Shown here piece after piece: positions 1-10,116 of a stretch of DNA of 64,000 bases; position 1 is the stretch's first letter, and every line of letters starts with the position of its first letter. This DNA is from Trissonchulus latispiculum (Eukaryota > Nematoda > Enoplea > Enoplida > Ironidae): assembly GCA_030248195.1 (NCBI GenBank), contig JASAND010012506.1, positions 1 to 64,000 of the forward strand, read 5' to 3'. The position numbers and the translations under genes were made by a program. The notes beneath the pieces are model-generated. The model was not told the origin of the DNA. It was given only the letters and a program-made list of their open reading frames with translations, and ran no database searches.

Positions 1-670
1 AAAGGTGAAATCCCTGCTCGACTGCGTCCATTTTATCGTCTAACTTACCCAGGTGATACGAATTTGACAAGCTGTTAGCGATACCCCCATACCCAGAGCA
101 CCTGCCAACAGGAATTGATAAAACGTTTCGGTCTCTTGTGAGTGTCACTCGGGGGGTAGGATACAAAAACTCCAGGAGTAGATCGACACAAACTAGCCAA
201 CAATTTGGAGTAGAAATTAGTGTTCAAAACGCCAGAATACAGTTTTCGATATTCTGCTTTGATTTGATCAATTTCATTTTCCAAAAATCGGTGTTGGGGG
301 CAACTCTGATTAATCATACGTACGCAATACTGATCGGTTTTGGCCTTGCCCGTATTCAGGTCTATGCAATCCTCCTCATTAGCCCACTCAGGAGGTTTCC
401 ATTCAGGAGAGATAGAGGGGACCTCCAGCTGAACAATCAACGCAAGATATTCCGTTTTCTGTGAAATAACTCCTATTCCTGCAGGGCTGAGCACAGCTCC
501 CCAACGAGGTAGAACTACAGTACCTATCTTAGCAATCTCATCGGCCAGAAAATGTGAAGTGCCTGAGTCCGGGGCACTCTGTGCATTGGCCGAGGACAGC
601 ATCAACCCTAGCAGCATCCAAACGAGAGGGGTGCTGAATCGGCGCAATGATTTCATAGCTGCCAGCATAG
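1..670 (-). pseudogene. Env-like glycoprotein domain, frame broken after the cleavage site
   Basis: From about 670 downward the minus strand encodes a signal-peptide-like hydrophobic run ending Ala-Asn-Ala-Gln, then an ectodomain with several Cys and a basic RPKR cleavage motif near 115. Immediately after this site the open frame is lost and stops at 75. The hydrophobic, Gly/Ala-rich run expected of a fusion peptide and a following amphipathic stretch appear only in the other two frames, between about 110 and the window edge. This indicates at least two small indels or an alternative splice or frameshift, so the copy is very probably inactive for envelope function. The family is that of insect- and nematode-type errantivirus or Gypsy envelopes, inferred from layout rather than an alignment. 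Confidence 0.5.
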
Positions 671-2465
671 ATAGAAAAGGCAAAAACATCAAGGAAAGGT
701 TCTCTTTCCCCTTTTCGGTGTCCTTTTTGTCCAGATTTTCAATCAACTCATCGGAAAAAATTTCACACTGAACCCCCACAGTACTAGAGCTTACAGGAAT
801 TTCACGCTCTTGAAAAGCTTCACAAACCCGGTTGCCTAAAGGTTCAGAACTAGATACCGGAATAAATAGCTCCTCATCAGTGGAAGTCAAGGTGGTAGGA
901 GTCAGCGCGCCCTTAAGAGGGAATGAGGGTTCAAACCTCTGTTCTGGTCGGCAGGAGCAGACCATCGGCTGTCGATACATAAGAACTTTATGAGAAAAAT
1001 GAGGTGATGCCAGGCATCTTTTCGCATGTCGTGTACAGTTTGGAGAAACCATCCGTACCGAACGGGCAGAGTGTCCACTGGCTGAGCCGGTGTCAGACCG
1101 AGGACGCCAGTGAGGAGACCTATGTCTAGCAGGAGACCAGTTACCACGATCACTTCCCGAATATTCGGAGGAGTGAGAACCATTCCCACTTCCCCGTCCA
1201 GTATAGTACCCGTCAGAATTTCGGACACGAGATCGAGAAACTGCAAATTTCGGTCCATATTCACGCTTCATTTCCGGGGGGAAATCGGATCGAGGCTCTC
1301 TACGATCAGACCCCTTATCCCGTTCGTACCTATCGTTAGGTCTATCCCGATCCCTTCGATTATCATTATAACCTGAATTATAATTCCTATTTCCTCTGTT
1401 ATCCTCATAACGTGGTTGATTACTGTTATAGTTATTCCGGTAGCGACTGTAGCCGTCACGGTTGGGTGCCCCAGAATTTCTTTGAGAATTTCGGTTTCGA
1501 TCATCATTTCGAGCGGAATTTCGATCATTCTGTGAATTTCTTTCTCGAAAAGCGCCACCACCAGGCTGACGACAGTCACGCCGCACATGCCCTGGTTTGT
1601 TACAGTTAAAACAAGTTGTGCCTGGAGGTAGATCGCGTGTACGATCTCCTCGACCAGAGTTTGCTAACTTTTTGGTAGTTTCAGCTTCCAACTTCTCGAA
1701 ACGATATTTCAAGTCTCTTACTGCCTTTTCTGCTTCAGCGAGTGCTGTAGGAGCACTGTCACTTTCTCGAAAGTTAGGTTCTAAAAAGGAAGGGTAACCC
1801 TCCCCAGGATACTCTCCCTCAGCCTGTTGAGCCCTTTCCACAGCTTTGGCAAGGGTGGAACAACCCGGCGGAACCCTGTTTTTCAGGTCCGTACGCAACC
1901 CGAACAAAAACAAACGTAACTTCAGTAGCTCAATTTGCTTATCAGTAAAACCATCCTCCTCCTTAAAGCTGAGTCTAGCATATCTATTTAACCTCATCAG
2001 GTAGTCAGAAACAGTCTCCCCTTTTTCTTGCTTCACGTGAAACATGAGTGACGAAGCATGTAACGCAGTATGGGGAGGAACCATAATTTTCTTGGCTTCA
2101 GCAATCATATCCCCCCATGTCCCGCGACTAGCCTTAGGTACGGATCTAAACAATTCCAATGCCCTACCTTGCAGCGAACTAGAAAATGTGTATACCTTCT
2201 GCCAGTCGTCAAAATTCATCACTTTACAGAATCGCTCATATTTTTCCACGTGTTCTTCGAAAGACTCAGAGGGGAGGCCATGGTGTATTGGAACCGAGCT
2301 AAACGCCGTAGCGACACCCTGTGCTCGGACCACTGCATTGAATTCGGTTAACGTTTTAGTCAATTCTGTCAAAGCAACAGTTTCAGGATTTAAACTCGGA
2401 GTTGGTGAGCTGGTTGGTGGGGTGGTAGGTGACGACCCCGCCCCTTCCTCAGTAGTGTCTGGCAT
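75..2465 (-). CDS. Gag polyprotein fused in frame to an Env-like domain (796 aa)
   Basis: The frame starts with ATG at 2465. Residues 1-40 are Pro/Thr/Ser-rich. Residues about 55-220 look like a Ty3-type retrotransposon gag/capsid region, with the conserved LMFHVKQ and YLMRLNRYA stretches. A CCHC zinc knuckle (CFNCNKPGHVRRDC) lies near residues 284-297, followed by an Arg/Asn/Asp-rich nucleic-acid-binding tail to about residue 470. The frame then continues, without stop, through a Ser/Glu-rich linker into a hydrophobic signal-like segment near residues 600-632 and a Cys-containing ectodomain ending just after a furin-like RPKR site. Gag packages the RNA; the env part would be a membrane glycoprotein. 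A complete pol is normally expected between the two and is absent. Gag identity is firm, env identity moderate. Confidence 0.75.
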   Translation of the reverse strand: MPDTTEEGAGSSPTTPPTSSPTPSLNPETVALTELTKTLTEFNAVVRAQGVATAFSSVPIHHGLPSESFEEHVEKYERFCKVMNFDDWQKVYTFSSSLQGRALELFRSVPKASRGTWGDMIAEAKKIMVPPHTALHASSLMFHVKQEKGETVSDYLMRLNRYARLSFKEEDGFTDKQIELLKLRLFLFGLRTDLKNRVPPGCSTLAKAVERAQQAEGEYPGEGYPSFLEPNFRESDSAPTALAEAEKAVRDLKYRFEKLEAETTKKLANSGRGDRTRDLPPGTTCFNCNKPGHVRRDCRQPGGGAFRERNSQNDRNSARNDDRNRNSQRNSGAPNRDGYSRYRNNYNSNQPRYEDNRGNRNYNSGYNDNRRDRDRPNDRYERDKGSDRREPRSDFPPEMKREYGPKFAVSRSRVRNSDGYYTGRGSGNGSHSSEYSGSDRGNWSPARHRSPHWRPRSDTGSASGHSARSVRMVSPNCTRHAKRCLASPHFSHKVLMYRQPMVCSCRPEQRFEPSFPLKGALTPTTLTSTDEELFIPVSSSEPLGNRVCEAFQEREIPVSSSTVGVQCEIFSDELIENLDKKDTEKGKENLSLMFLPFLSMLAAMKSLRRFSTPLVWMLLGLMLSSANAQSAPDSGTSHFLADEIAKIGTVVLPRWGAVLSPAGIGVISQKTEYLALIVQLEVPSISPEWKPPEWANEEDCIDLNTGKAKTDQYCVRMINQSCPQHRFLENEIDQIKAEYRKLYSGVLNTNFYSKLLASLCRSTPGVFVSYPPSDTHKRPKRFINSCWQVLWVWGYR

Positions 2466-2710
2466 GTTATAAAGATGTATCCTAGCTATTCAGAAAGTTA
2501 TTATCATACGTAAAATAATAATATCAATTTAACACAAGGTTATAGCAATTATTATAACGATCACAGTAGACATGTATATATCGGGTGAGTTCTTTTAGGA
2601 TAAAAGGAGCCTCGAATTTTGAAGGAAATAACAAACAATTTAGTTGTATAAAAATTCCCAAAATTCAAAAGTTAACTCCAAATTTTTATCCTCCGAAGGA
2701 GGGCTCCACA
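2466..2710 (-). promoter_or_regulatory. Gag leader with possible primer-binding site
   Basis: This AT-rich untranslated stretch separates the gag start from the putative LTR. On the minus strand the LTR would end ...TTATTACA at 2711, then two bases, then TGGAGCCCTCCTTCGGAGG (2690-2708). It starts with TGG, as a PBS complementary to a tRNA CCA end should, but it is also a short hairpin. I could not match it to a specific tRNA. Confidence 0.35.
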
Positions 2711-3216
2711 TGTAATAAAATGGGGTCTAATGGTCTTGGGTCTCTGAATTCTATAGCACTGGTTTAACTCCTTTACGCCTCCCAAATTCCCAACGATACG
2801 ATTAATTGCAATGCCAGGGGTCAGATTACAGTTTATGCAGTTTGAATATCAGCTAACAAGTTTATCTAAGAATTATAATATCTAGCTAAAGACCTAATCA
2901 GGATTAGTCGTTTGGTTTTTACAAAGTTTTAATTACTCTAGCTAATACAAACGATTACAATTCTCATCAAGGTATGCAAAAGAAATTACACAATCAAGTT
3001 ATTCCGCCGTCGAGACAAAGTTATCAAAGTTATGCATCAAAACAGTCATGTCAATAGGTACTGGGCACATTATTCCATTAGTAGACCACAAGATATACAG
3101 AACAATATAGTCAGATAGTTGGAAGACAGGATGTAAAAGTGAACCTAGGTTTTTAGAAATTCTCGTTGAAAAGTCTCAAATAAGCTTTCATTGGTCCAGA
3201 CTCGCTCTAACTTACA
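2711..3216 (-). repeat. Putative 5' LTR of the Gypsy-type element (outer edge uncertain)
   Basis: The inner edge reads TGTAATAAAATGGGGTC on the plus strand, a typical LTR terminus beside the putative PBS. The outer edge is not certain. One possible end is ...CTTACA at 3216; the promoter-like sequence up to about 3700 could also be included. The second LTR is outside the window, so the pair cannot be compared. Confidence 0.3.
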
Positions 3217-3851
3217 GTTTTACCTTCCAGGTGATCTGATCCAGAGACAGGGATGAAGGCAGGTTCCGGTAGAGGCAGCGATTGGCAGAAAAGCAATAAG
3301 GTCCACAAAATAAAGGCTCAATGGGTCCGGGTGGCAACGAGAAATACTGACAACACAATCCGATCCTCCAAGTCAGTCTCTTGACGAGATCTGACGGTCT
3401 TCGCGACCAGTGAAAAGACAAGGCTATTCCAAGCCAACGGCACTCTGCCGACCAAGTCACAGAACAAGACGTAAAAGCAAAATCCGACACGACTGCACAA
3501 TTCAGTTGCCAACCCAAGACTGAAGTTCAGGTCTTTCTCCGAACTGAACTTCAGCCGTACCCCCGATAGAGGGCGTTCTAATTTTTGGATTGGCCAATCG
3601 CTGATTCTCTACCGTATACCTGTTTTCGTCGGCTCTCTTTGTTTTCGTCAGAGAGCCGACCCAGTTTGACGTCGAAAAAGCTTACGTAACTTTGGGGTCA
3701 ACTTTGATTACTTTAGGGCTTTTCTCAAGGCTCCTCTCAGACGAATTTTCTTTCTAATTTCTCTACTAAAAGCACTCAGGCAGAAATTCAGATAACGTCA
3801 CAGAGATACAGAATTCACACAAAAGAGTTTTCGGACAACAACCGGTACAAA
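3217..3851. other. Gene-free stretch between putative LTR and tandem repeats
   Basis: Short open frames around 3212-3517 on the minus strand overlap in several frames and have no recognisable domain. A short inverted repeat, GTCGGCTCTC/GAGAGCCGAC, lies at 3629-3661. The stretch could be U3/R sequence of the Gypsy-type element. Confidence 0.3.
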
Positions 3852-4283
3852 ACTGTTCACCAATCAAGAATTCAAATTTTAGGTAGCTATGTTCAAATCA
3901 ACACCAGCAAAAGAATCCCAAATGCTCAACTAGCTAAATCACGAAACCTCATCAGACCTTGATCACACATAACAATTACGAAAATCACAACTAATACTGT
4001 TCACCAATCAAGAATTCAAATTTTAGGTAGCTATGTTCAAATCAACACCAGCAAAAGAATCCCAAATGCTCAACTAGCTAAATCACGAAACCTCATCAGA
4101 CCTTGATCACACATAACAATTACGAAAATCACAACTAATACTGTTCACCAATCAAGAATTCAAATTTTAGGTAGCTATGTTCAAATCAACACCAGCAAAA
4201 GAATCCCAAATGCTCAACTAGCTAAATCACGAAACCTCATCAGACCTTGATCACACATAACAATTACGAAAATCACAACTAAT
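3852..4283. repeat. Three tandem copies of a 144-bp repeat
   Basis: Copies start at 3852, 3996 and 4140, each beginning ACTGTTCACCAATCAAG, and appear identical or nearly so over 144 bp. A short extra duplication, CAACTAATACGATAAC, follows at about 4277-4306. The near identity points to recent expansion or an assembly effect. It lies upstream of the putative Gypsy-type promoter and may be part of the U3 region. Confidence 0.9.
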
Positions 4284-4306
4284 ACGATAACAACTAATAC
4301 GATAAC

Positions 4307-5290
4307 CTAGAACCACTTCTTAAAGATCCGAATATTATTTCCTTCTAAAACTCTTCCAAAAACTCTCAATGCTAGTAAGCAGAATTTGCTGCCTCCACAA
4401 AGATGTACCTTGAAAATCGAAATGAATTTAATGCACACAGTTTTGAGGCTTTTTAGCTTTTAGTCGGAAGCAATAAATGACATATGCGCAAAGAATTGAA
4501 TTCAATGCCAAGGGTTCGTCGTGGAGCTCTCGAAGAACAAGACTTTAAAATTTTGATAGAAATATTAATGCAAAATCATTGACTTGATGGAAAATATTTT
4601 AAATAAATTATACTAGAAACTATAGTTAGGAGCAATTTAAGTATTTTACGGCAAATTAAAAACAAATAATTAGTTCAGTTCTTGATTGGACGCTTGTTTT
4701 CATAGCTTACAGCTGCGCTAATATTTAACTTTAAAGAAAAGGTGATTTTAAAGAAAGGCTCTTTTAAAAGAAAGAATCTGTCAAAATAAAAAAGGAGGAA
4801 AGATGTAGATGTAATTTAATTTATGTCGATATAATTTATTGTAAATTTATTTAATTTAGGTTAAGTGTAATTTAATCCCTCCCAGCTGACGCTGCGTGCG
4901 TTTGTTGCACACAATGTCAATGCTTAAATGTGTCACATGTCATTCAAACTTTTGACCTTTCCGTTAGCTTTGGCGTATTGCAAGAAGAAAGAAAGAAATT
5001 TTATTCTGAAAGAAAGAAGGAAAATTCATTTCCAAATATTCTTTCTTTCAAGCTAAATTAGAGCGCAGCTGTGTTTACCATAATTTTTGCGTTCAGCGAA
5101 AACAGACCTTTTGCTTCACTACCGCAGTTTTGCAATCTGAGTAATTACTTTTATGTTGAATAACCGACCAACCATTTTACAGGGCTTAAAGCAGGAATCA
5201 AAAACACCCCGTTTTACGATGTAGCTTTTCGTTAGCTCATCACAAGTTTACACATTAAGCTTACAAGTTTAGCTCTAATCGACCTAAACC
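4307..5290. other. AT-rich sequence without genes
   Basis: No credible coding frame. Purine-rich GAAAGAAAGAA runs occur at 4985-5050. At about 5215-5280 there is a partial copy of the AGCTTTTCGTTAGCTCA sequence found in the centre of the palindrome at 21932-22585. Confidence 0.4.
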
Positions 5291-5295
5291 TTTTA

Positions 5296-6110
5296 GGTGG
5301 TGATTCCTTTTGGGTACATATTGTACGGTACAAATCAAGATGAAATTTGATGAAACTTTTCAAGATAAGCTCTTAGCATTCTGACACCCTCCGCGTGATC
5401 CCGCTTCAAAAATTCGACATCTCCGTTCAGGGCCGTGTTTGCCGATTTTTCACAATTACACAGTAGCTGCATAGCTATGATTATATTCATTCGAAAGATC
5501 TTGTTGAGCTCTATATTTTTGCTTTCTTCTAACTTTTCTCTATAGTGAGATATAGCTGAATTTCTTATTTTGGCGTTGAAAAATTGTCCTTTTTGAAGAA
5601 ATCAAATAATCCGCCATTTCGTGAGCTACGCAAGCTGGAAAATTAAACTAAGGGTGTTAGTTTGAATTGAAGGTCTCGTCGAGTCGATTATACGTGGCAT
5701 TATAATCTCCTAAATGCTACCCCGTACGCTTCTATCACAAAAAATGTAGTTTTTGCAAAAATAACTGTTTTTCAGCGATTGTGGAGCATTTCCTGTGCAA
5801 GCTAGACAGTTGTCACTTACTAGACGTGTTTTACACAAAAATATCCAGGGACAAAAATTTCTTTTTTAGTTACCACGATTGCTGCCTTCTAGCTAAAGTG
5901 GTGGCTTACCAAAGTTGGGAAAGTAGGCAAAATCCAGGTTGCGCATACATTTTAGCTAATTTCTTTATAACGAAGAGCGGTTTCATAATAATTAAAAAAA
6001 GGGTCCCCAGCTATTTGATAGTGGAAGCGAATGATGTGGCCGATGCCTCAAGAAAAATTCACGTTAGTCTGCAAATGCATAATAATATATATCAGTAAGC
6101 ATGAACACAA
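5296..6110 (-). mobile_element. TTAA-type inverted-repeat element, copy C (reversed)
   Basis: Starts with GGTGGTGATTCCTTTTGGG beside a TTTA remnant. Read on the minus strand it matches the elements at 7151-7990 and 23657-24640, including the segments GTGAGGCATCGGC-like, AGTGGCAAC and CTCGACGAGACCTTCA. Its right part is diverged. There is no transposase; the short frame at 5781-6098 is a by-product. The family resembles non-autonomous TTAA-targeting DNA transposons (piggyBac-like), inferred from the flanks only. Confidence 0.6.
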
Positions 6111-6135
6111 GCATTTCCGTAATGGCAACTTTCAC

Positions 6136-7150
6136 TTAAGGTGCTGGTATCGCTTTGTGTAAATTCGACCCTACAAGCTTCAATTCTTCATGAAAGTGGA
6201 TGAAACTTTCCAAATATACTATTTCGGTGCTCTTTAACATTCTGGGACCAGTCCCGCATTTTTAGGTCCAAAGATAAGAAATTTCTAGTTTTTGCCATTA
6301 TTCTCTCAGTACATAGTAGATACACCGGATTGGTTGGGATGGCTGGAAAGAGGGCACCAAAATGAACATTTTTGCTTTTACAACTTTTGCGCTACCTCTT
6401 GTGGTTAAGGCAGTATAAGCCAAAACCGATTTTTGGGGTCAAAAAATGGCCATTTTTGAAGAAATCAGTTTTTTCAAAATTACTGCCAAAATCTACAGAC
6501 AATTTCGGCTTATTTATACTAAATCGATACATCGTGCAATTGCGCATTTTATCAATACCTATTCGATGGAGTTCGTTGCTTTAAGCTAGAGAATTCACCG
6601 AAAAACCATTTCGGCAAAATTGCGATTATTTTGTTTTGAACATTGATTTCTCAAAAACTACCCAATAGAATCGCGTGATTTTTGGCCGAATGAAAATTCG
6701 CCCTATTGCGGAGGGACATTTTTCTTGGTTTGAGCTAAAACATCTCCAGTTGTAAGAAAACTGAATAGAAAGTTGTGAAATTTCGTGTCATCGCGCATTT
6801 GCCAGATTTTCTGGAGTACTGAGACTTGTTGAGCCAAATCCAAAAAAATGTCCCTCGGCTTACATGTCCTTCATATCATGGCGCAAGAAGAAATTTTGGC
6901 CGATTCTACATTTTTGAGAAATCGATGTTCAAAAATTTTTGGTCTATATTCAGTCTGTCAGGTGTCAGCATGTCGGCAATTTTTTGCTATTTTTTGCCAA
7001 TTTTGCTAGTGTCGTAAGCTCATGTTAATGTACAGATTATAAGCTTTAAAACGATATATAAAGCTATTTCCAACTCACAAAATTGCGAAAGTTATAGCGT
7101 TTCGAAAAATCACCACAAAAGCACTGCACAGAAGGATACCAGCACCTTAA
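6136..7150. mobile_element. TTAA-flanked inverted-repeat element, ~1 kb
   Basis: Bounded by TTAA at 6136-6139 and at 7147-7150. The left terminus GGTGCTGGTATC is the reverse complement of the right terminus GATACCAGCACC. It sits exactly between copies C and A of a related family and shares the right TTAA with copy A. No long frame is present, so it is a non-autonomous element. The TTAA flank suggests piggyBac-type mobilisation. Confidence 0.65.
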
Positions 7151-7990
7151 GGTGGCGATTCTTTTTGGAGACATCAACTAGATCAACTAGACCCTTATTA
7201 CTCATCCATTACTTGGAGCTAAGAAGCCATTTTTATATCAAAATGGAGCTTAATATTTTCTCTTTCTAGTGAGTGCAATGAAACTAACTTCAGTTTTCGG
7301 AAACCATTTTTGCTGAATTTTCGAAGTACTTTAATGTTCCAGATTTTTTGCAGACTAAATTAAATTTTTTCGTGAGGCATCGGCTACATCATTCGATCCC
7401 ACTATCAAATCGCTGGGCACCCTTTTTAATTGTCATGAAATCACTCTTCGTTATGAAGAAATTACCTAAAATGTTTGCGCAATCTGGATTTTGCCTACAT
7501 TTCCCAACTTTAGCAAGCGGGGCAACTAAAAAGGGTCCCTGGGTATTTTTGCGTAGAACACGTCCAGTAAGTGGCAACCCTCTAGCTTGCATAGTAAATG
7601 CTCCACAATCGCTGGAAAAAATTTGGTCATGTTTTTGCAAAAACGACATCTTTTATGATAGCAGCTCACGGGATAGCAGTTGGAAGATTATCATGCCACG
7701 GATAATCGGCCTCGACGAGACCTTCATATCGACATCCTTAGTTTAATTTTACGACTTGCGCAGCTCATGAAATCGTGGATTATTTGATTTCTGCAAAAAT
7801 GACAAGATTTCAACACCAAAATAAGAAAATCGGCTATATCTCACACTAGAGAAGAGCTAGAAAGTTGCTTCCAAAAGCAAAAATGTGGAGCCCAACGAGA
7901 TCTTTCAAATGAGTATAGGCTATAAATCTCTTTGGTCTATGGGTATTTAGTAAGTGGTTAATTCTCTATTTGTTTTATAGGTGTTAGTAA
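7151..7990 (+). mobile_element. TTAA-type inverted-repeat element, copy A (right end lost)
   Basis: Begins GGTGGCGATTC directly after TTAA at 7147-7150. It matches copy B at 23657 for about 760 bp, through GACGAGACCTTCA and ATGACAAG, up to the GAGATCTTTC segment. The expected right terminus is not found, so the copy is truncated or diverged near 7920. The frame at 7348-7746 is non-coding by comparison, because it is not kept in copy B. Confidence 0.6.
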
Positions 7991-9060
7991 TTTGTTCAAT
8001 GTTGGAATTTCACTGTTTTCTAAAATCTTTTTGATACCTCCGTGAATTGTTTTAGTTAGGTCATCAAAAATTTGTCAATTAAATCTGGTCTCCATTGTGT
8101 TGCAGCTTAGGAGTTAGTATTCATTGTTCGGTAGGAAGGTAGGTAGACAAAATCTGGCAGTAGTGCAATTTGTTGTGTTATTTGAGGGCAATATTTTGAC
8201 TTAACGTTCACAGTTGTTCCAGAGTTTAGGCGAGGTTGTTATTCACAGGTAGACTGACTGGAACAACATCTCCTTCAGGTTTAGCGTTCCCTTGTGCGCA
8301 GTACCCACCCCGTAGTGCTTTGTAGTCGGTCACCAATCTACTAGCATTACAGTACAATTGAGTAGTATGTAAGTGAAGGGTAGAGTAGAATTCTATCGAG
8401 ATGTTTGGTTGAAGCTAGGTTGATTGACTTGATCGGAGAAGATTGTCAATGGTTTTGCTTCGTATTTGGCACCGTCTCTGCACTGCTCTGTTTTCGCACA
8501 GTTCCCGTTATAGCCTATTTTGTATGCTTTGACAAGTTTTGCTTAACTGTTTGTTTGCTTTTTGACAATTTTTTATTTAGTTTTGCTCTTTTGACAGCAA
8601 TAAGTGTCGCAATGAATATTTTGAATGCAATGATTATGTTTTCTTGCCTTCTATTTCCCTATCTGAGGCGAAAGTCGTACGTATTGTTTTGAAGAATTCT
8701 TTCTGATTGTCAATAGGTGAGGTTGTCAACTGATCTTAATCCTTATCGTAAACTGCTGCTAGCAACGTTTTGTTTAAGCATAAGCTTAAGCTTAAGCATT
8801 TTGATAAATCTTTTCAAGAATCCGCAAAACAAGGAAGTTAATTCTGATTGATGGAAAGTGGTCTTTGTTAGAAGGGATTTTTGCAAATTTTGTATGCTCA
8901 ATTTATTAACATCACGAGCTTGTTTTGGTCGAATTTGGAACTCTTACCTGAAACCCCAGGTAATCCTATCAATCCAAAAGCAGGGCTACCGTTTGAATAA
9001 GATAAAAGAACTTCTAAGGAGGCAGCTGGGTTGGAGGGGGAATGACGTGAAATACCATAG
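7991..9060. other. No recognisable gene
   Basis: Thymine-rich sequence. The frame at 8405-8692 is hydrophobic and Phe/Cys-rich but has no family match I recognise. A short repeated AAGCTTAAGC run lies at 8777-8797. Confidence 0.35.
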
Positions 9061-9120
9061 GACTCAAATTCACACAGACATACGCTACGCACAGCACGAG
9101 GCGGGCTTGCCTTCTACGTC

Positions 9121-10116
9121 ACAAACTTGATCGACAGGAAATGGAGTTCCATGCCTAACGTAATAACACAGTCTGTCTTGGTCCGGCAGCCATAGAAGTT
9201 GGTCGGTTTCGTTTTGTGCCTCGGTGACAGTAATGTAATGATGAAAATTGGAAAACCTGGAATTCCCGCGGATTTGTTGGATTTGCTTTCAGTTGGAGAT
9301 TGCTGTTTTCTGGCAAATGGGGGTTACTCAGATATCCAACGACTCTATGACACGATTCCCATTGTTCTGAAGGGAGTGGTGGAATTGTCTCATTTAGGCC
9401 ACTCAGCATCTCTTGGTCGGTTTTGTAAGCTGCCAAAGGGTCAAATTATCGGCCTGGCGAAACAATTGAAGACATTGTTCGGAGAGGGCTCGGCAAAAGA
9501 TGAAGACCTACAAATGTTTGGCCTAGATCTATTGCCAACAGAGTTTCAACTTGATTATGCCGCTAATGACGCTATTAATCAGTGGCGTGTAGCCAACTGC
9601 TGCTTCGAAGAGTTGTTCGGGGTGAATTATACTTTCCCAGATATTGAACCTATACTGAATGAATGCCAAGTGATCTATAGGGTTAAAACTGTAGCTCTTG
9701 GAGAAAAAGGTCAAAAGGATAAACGCAAAGGAGGTCAGTCAGTTCTTGTCCCTACTATCCCTTCCGGGGCGCTTTCTGTTACCAAACCAAAGAAATCTCC
9801 ACTTTGTCCCACCGTAAGCGCACAACAATCAGTGGATGCAGCTGATTCCTCCCTTTCTCCAGTGGATGTCAAGGAGCATCGTGAAACGCCTATCCTTTGC
9901 ACTCACCCGCTGTTTGCTTTGGTAAACAGAGTAAGATATGAACCCCTTTCCAACAAAGAAACAGTGAAAGCTCTCCAGACCTCATTAGATTTGATTAAGA
10001 TTTATAGCAGAAACGAATCAAAGTTTATTCCATATTCTGTCGTGTCCCATAGTGAATCTGTAATGTTTCATGTCTGTCCAATACAATTTTTAACATTTAC
10101 TACTGAACTTCCTTAG
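9121..10116 (+). CDS. 3'-5' exonuclease-like protein fragment (DEDDy, WRN-exo type)
   Basis: The open frame runs 9196-10116; no ATG is near its beginning, so the start is probably a splice acceptor (for example the AG at 9194-9195). Numbering from the TTG at 9199, residues 35-51 hold an ExoII-like segment ending SDIQRLYD (Asp45). Residues 72-90 match the LP.GQIIGLAKQL helix. Residues 118-128 give the ExoIII motif LDYAANDA, with Tyr120 and Asp124 in the YxxxD spacing of DEDDy enzymes. Residues 165-305 are a low-complexity, Ser/Lys-rich tail. The ExoI Asp-x-Glu is not in this frame. The same frame upstream, across a TAG at 9193-9195, has IDRKW at about 9130, where D-x-E-W might be expected. The protein is either one exon of a larger gene or a pseudogene. 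Substrate is unknown; family members trim DNA or RNA 3' ends. Confidence 0.6.

Larger units (their letters stand above)
1..4300 (-). mobile_element. Partial Ty3/Gypsy-type LTR element with envelope domain
   Basis: A minus-strand retroelement enters from the left edge. It shows a long gag-env open frame (75-2465), an upstream leader, a possible primer-binding site near 2689-2708 and a possible LTR edge at 2711. Its 3' part and 3' LTR lie outside the window. The gag has the usual capsid-like domain and a CCHC knuckle, and the following env-like segment has a signal peptide and a basic cleavage site. No protease, reverse transcriptase or integrase lies between them. This could be a pol-deleted or spliced-RNA-derived copy; that is inference. 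The right boundary is uncertain because tandem repeats at 3852-4283 may belong either to U3 or to the host flank. Confidence 0.6.

Noticed and set aside
138..1797. Several plus-strand and alternative minus frames across the gag-env region
   Set aside because: They overlap the 796-aa frame, lack domains and fit shadow reading of its biased composition.
5781..6098. 105-aa plus-strand frame
   Set aside because: It lies within a repeated non-coding element, and the frame is not kept in the other copies.
7348..7746. 132-aa plus-strand frame and the opposed 86-aa frame
   Set aside because: Same reason: inside inverted-repeat copy A, with stops in copy B.
8405..8692. Hydrophobic 95-aa frame
   Set aside because: Thymine-rich DNA gives Phe/Leu/Cys frames by chance; no signal-peptide layout or homologue recognised.
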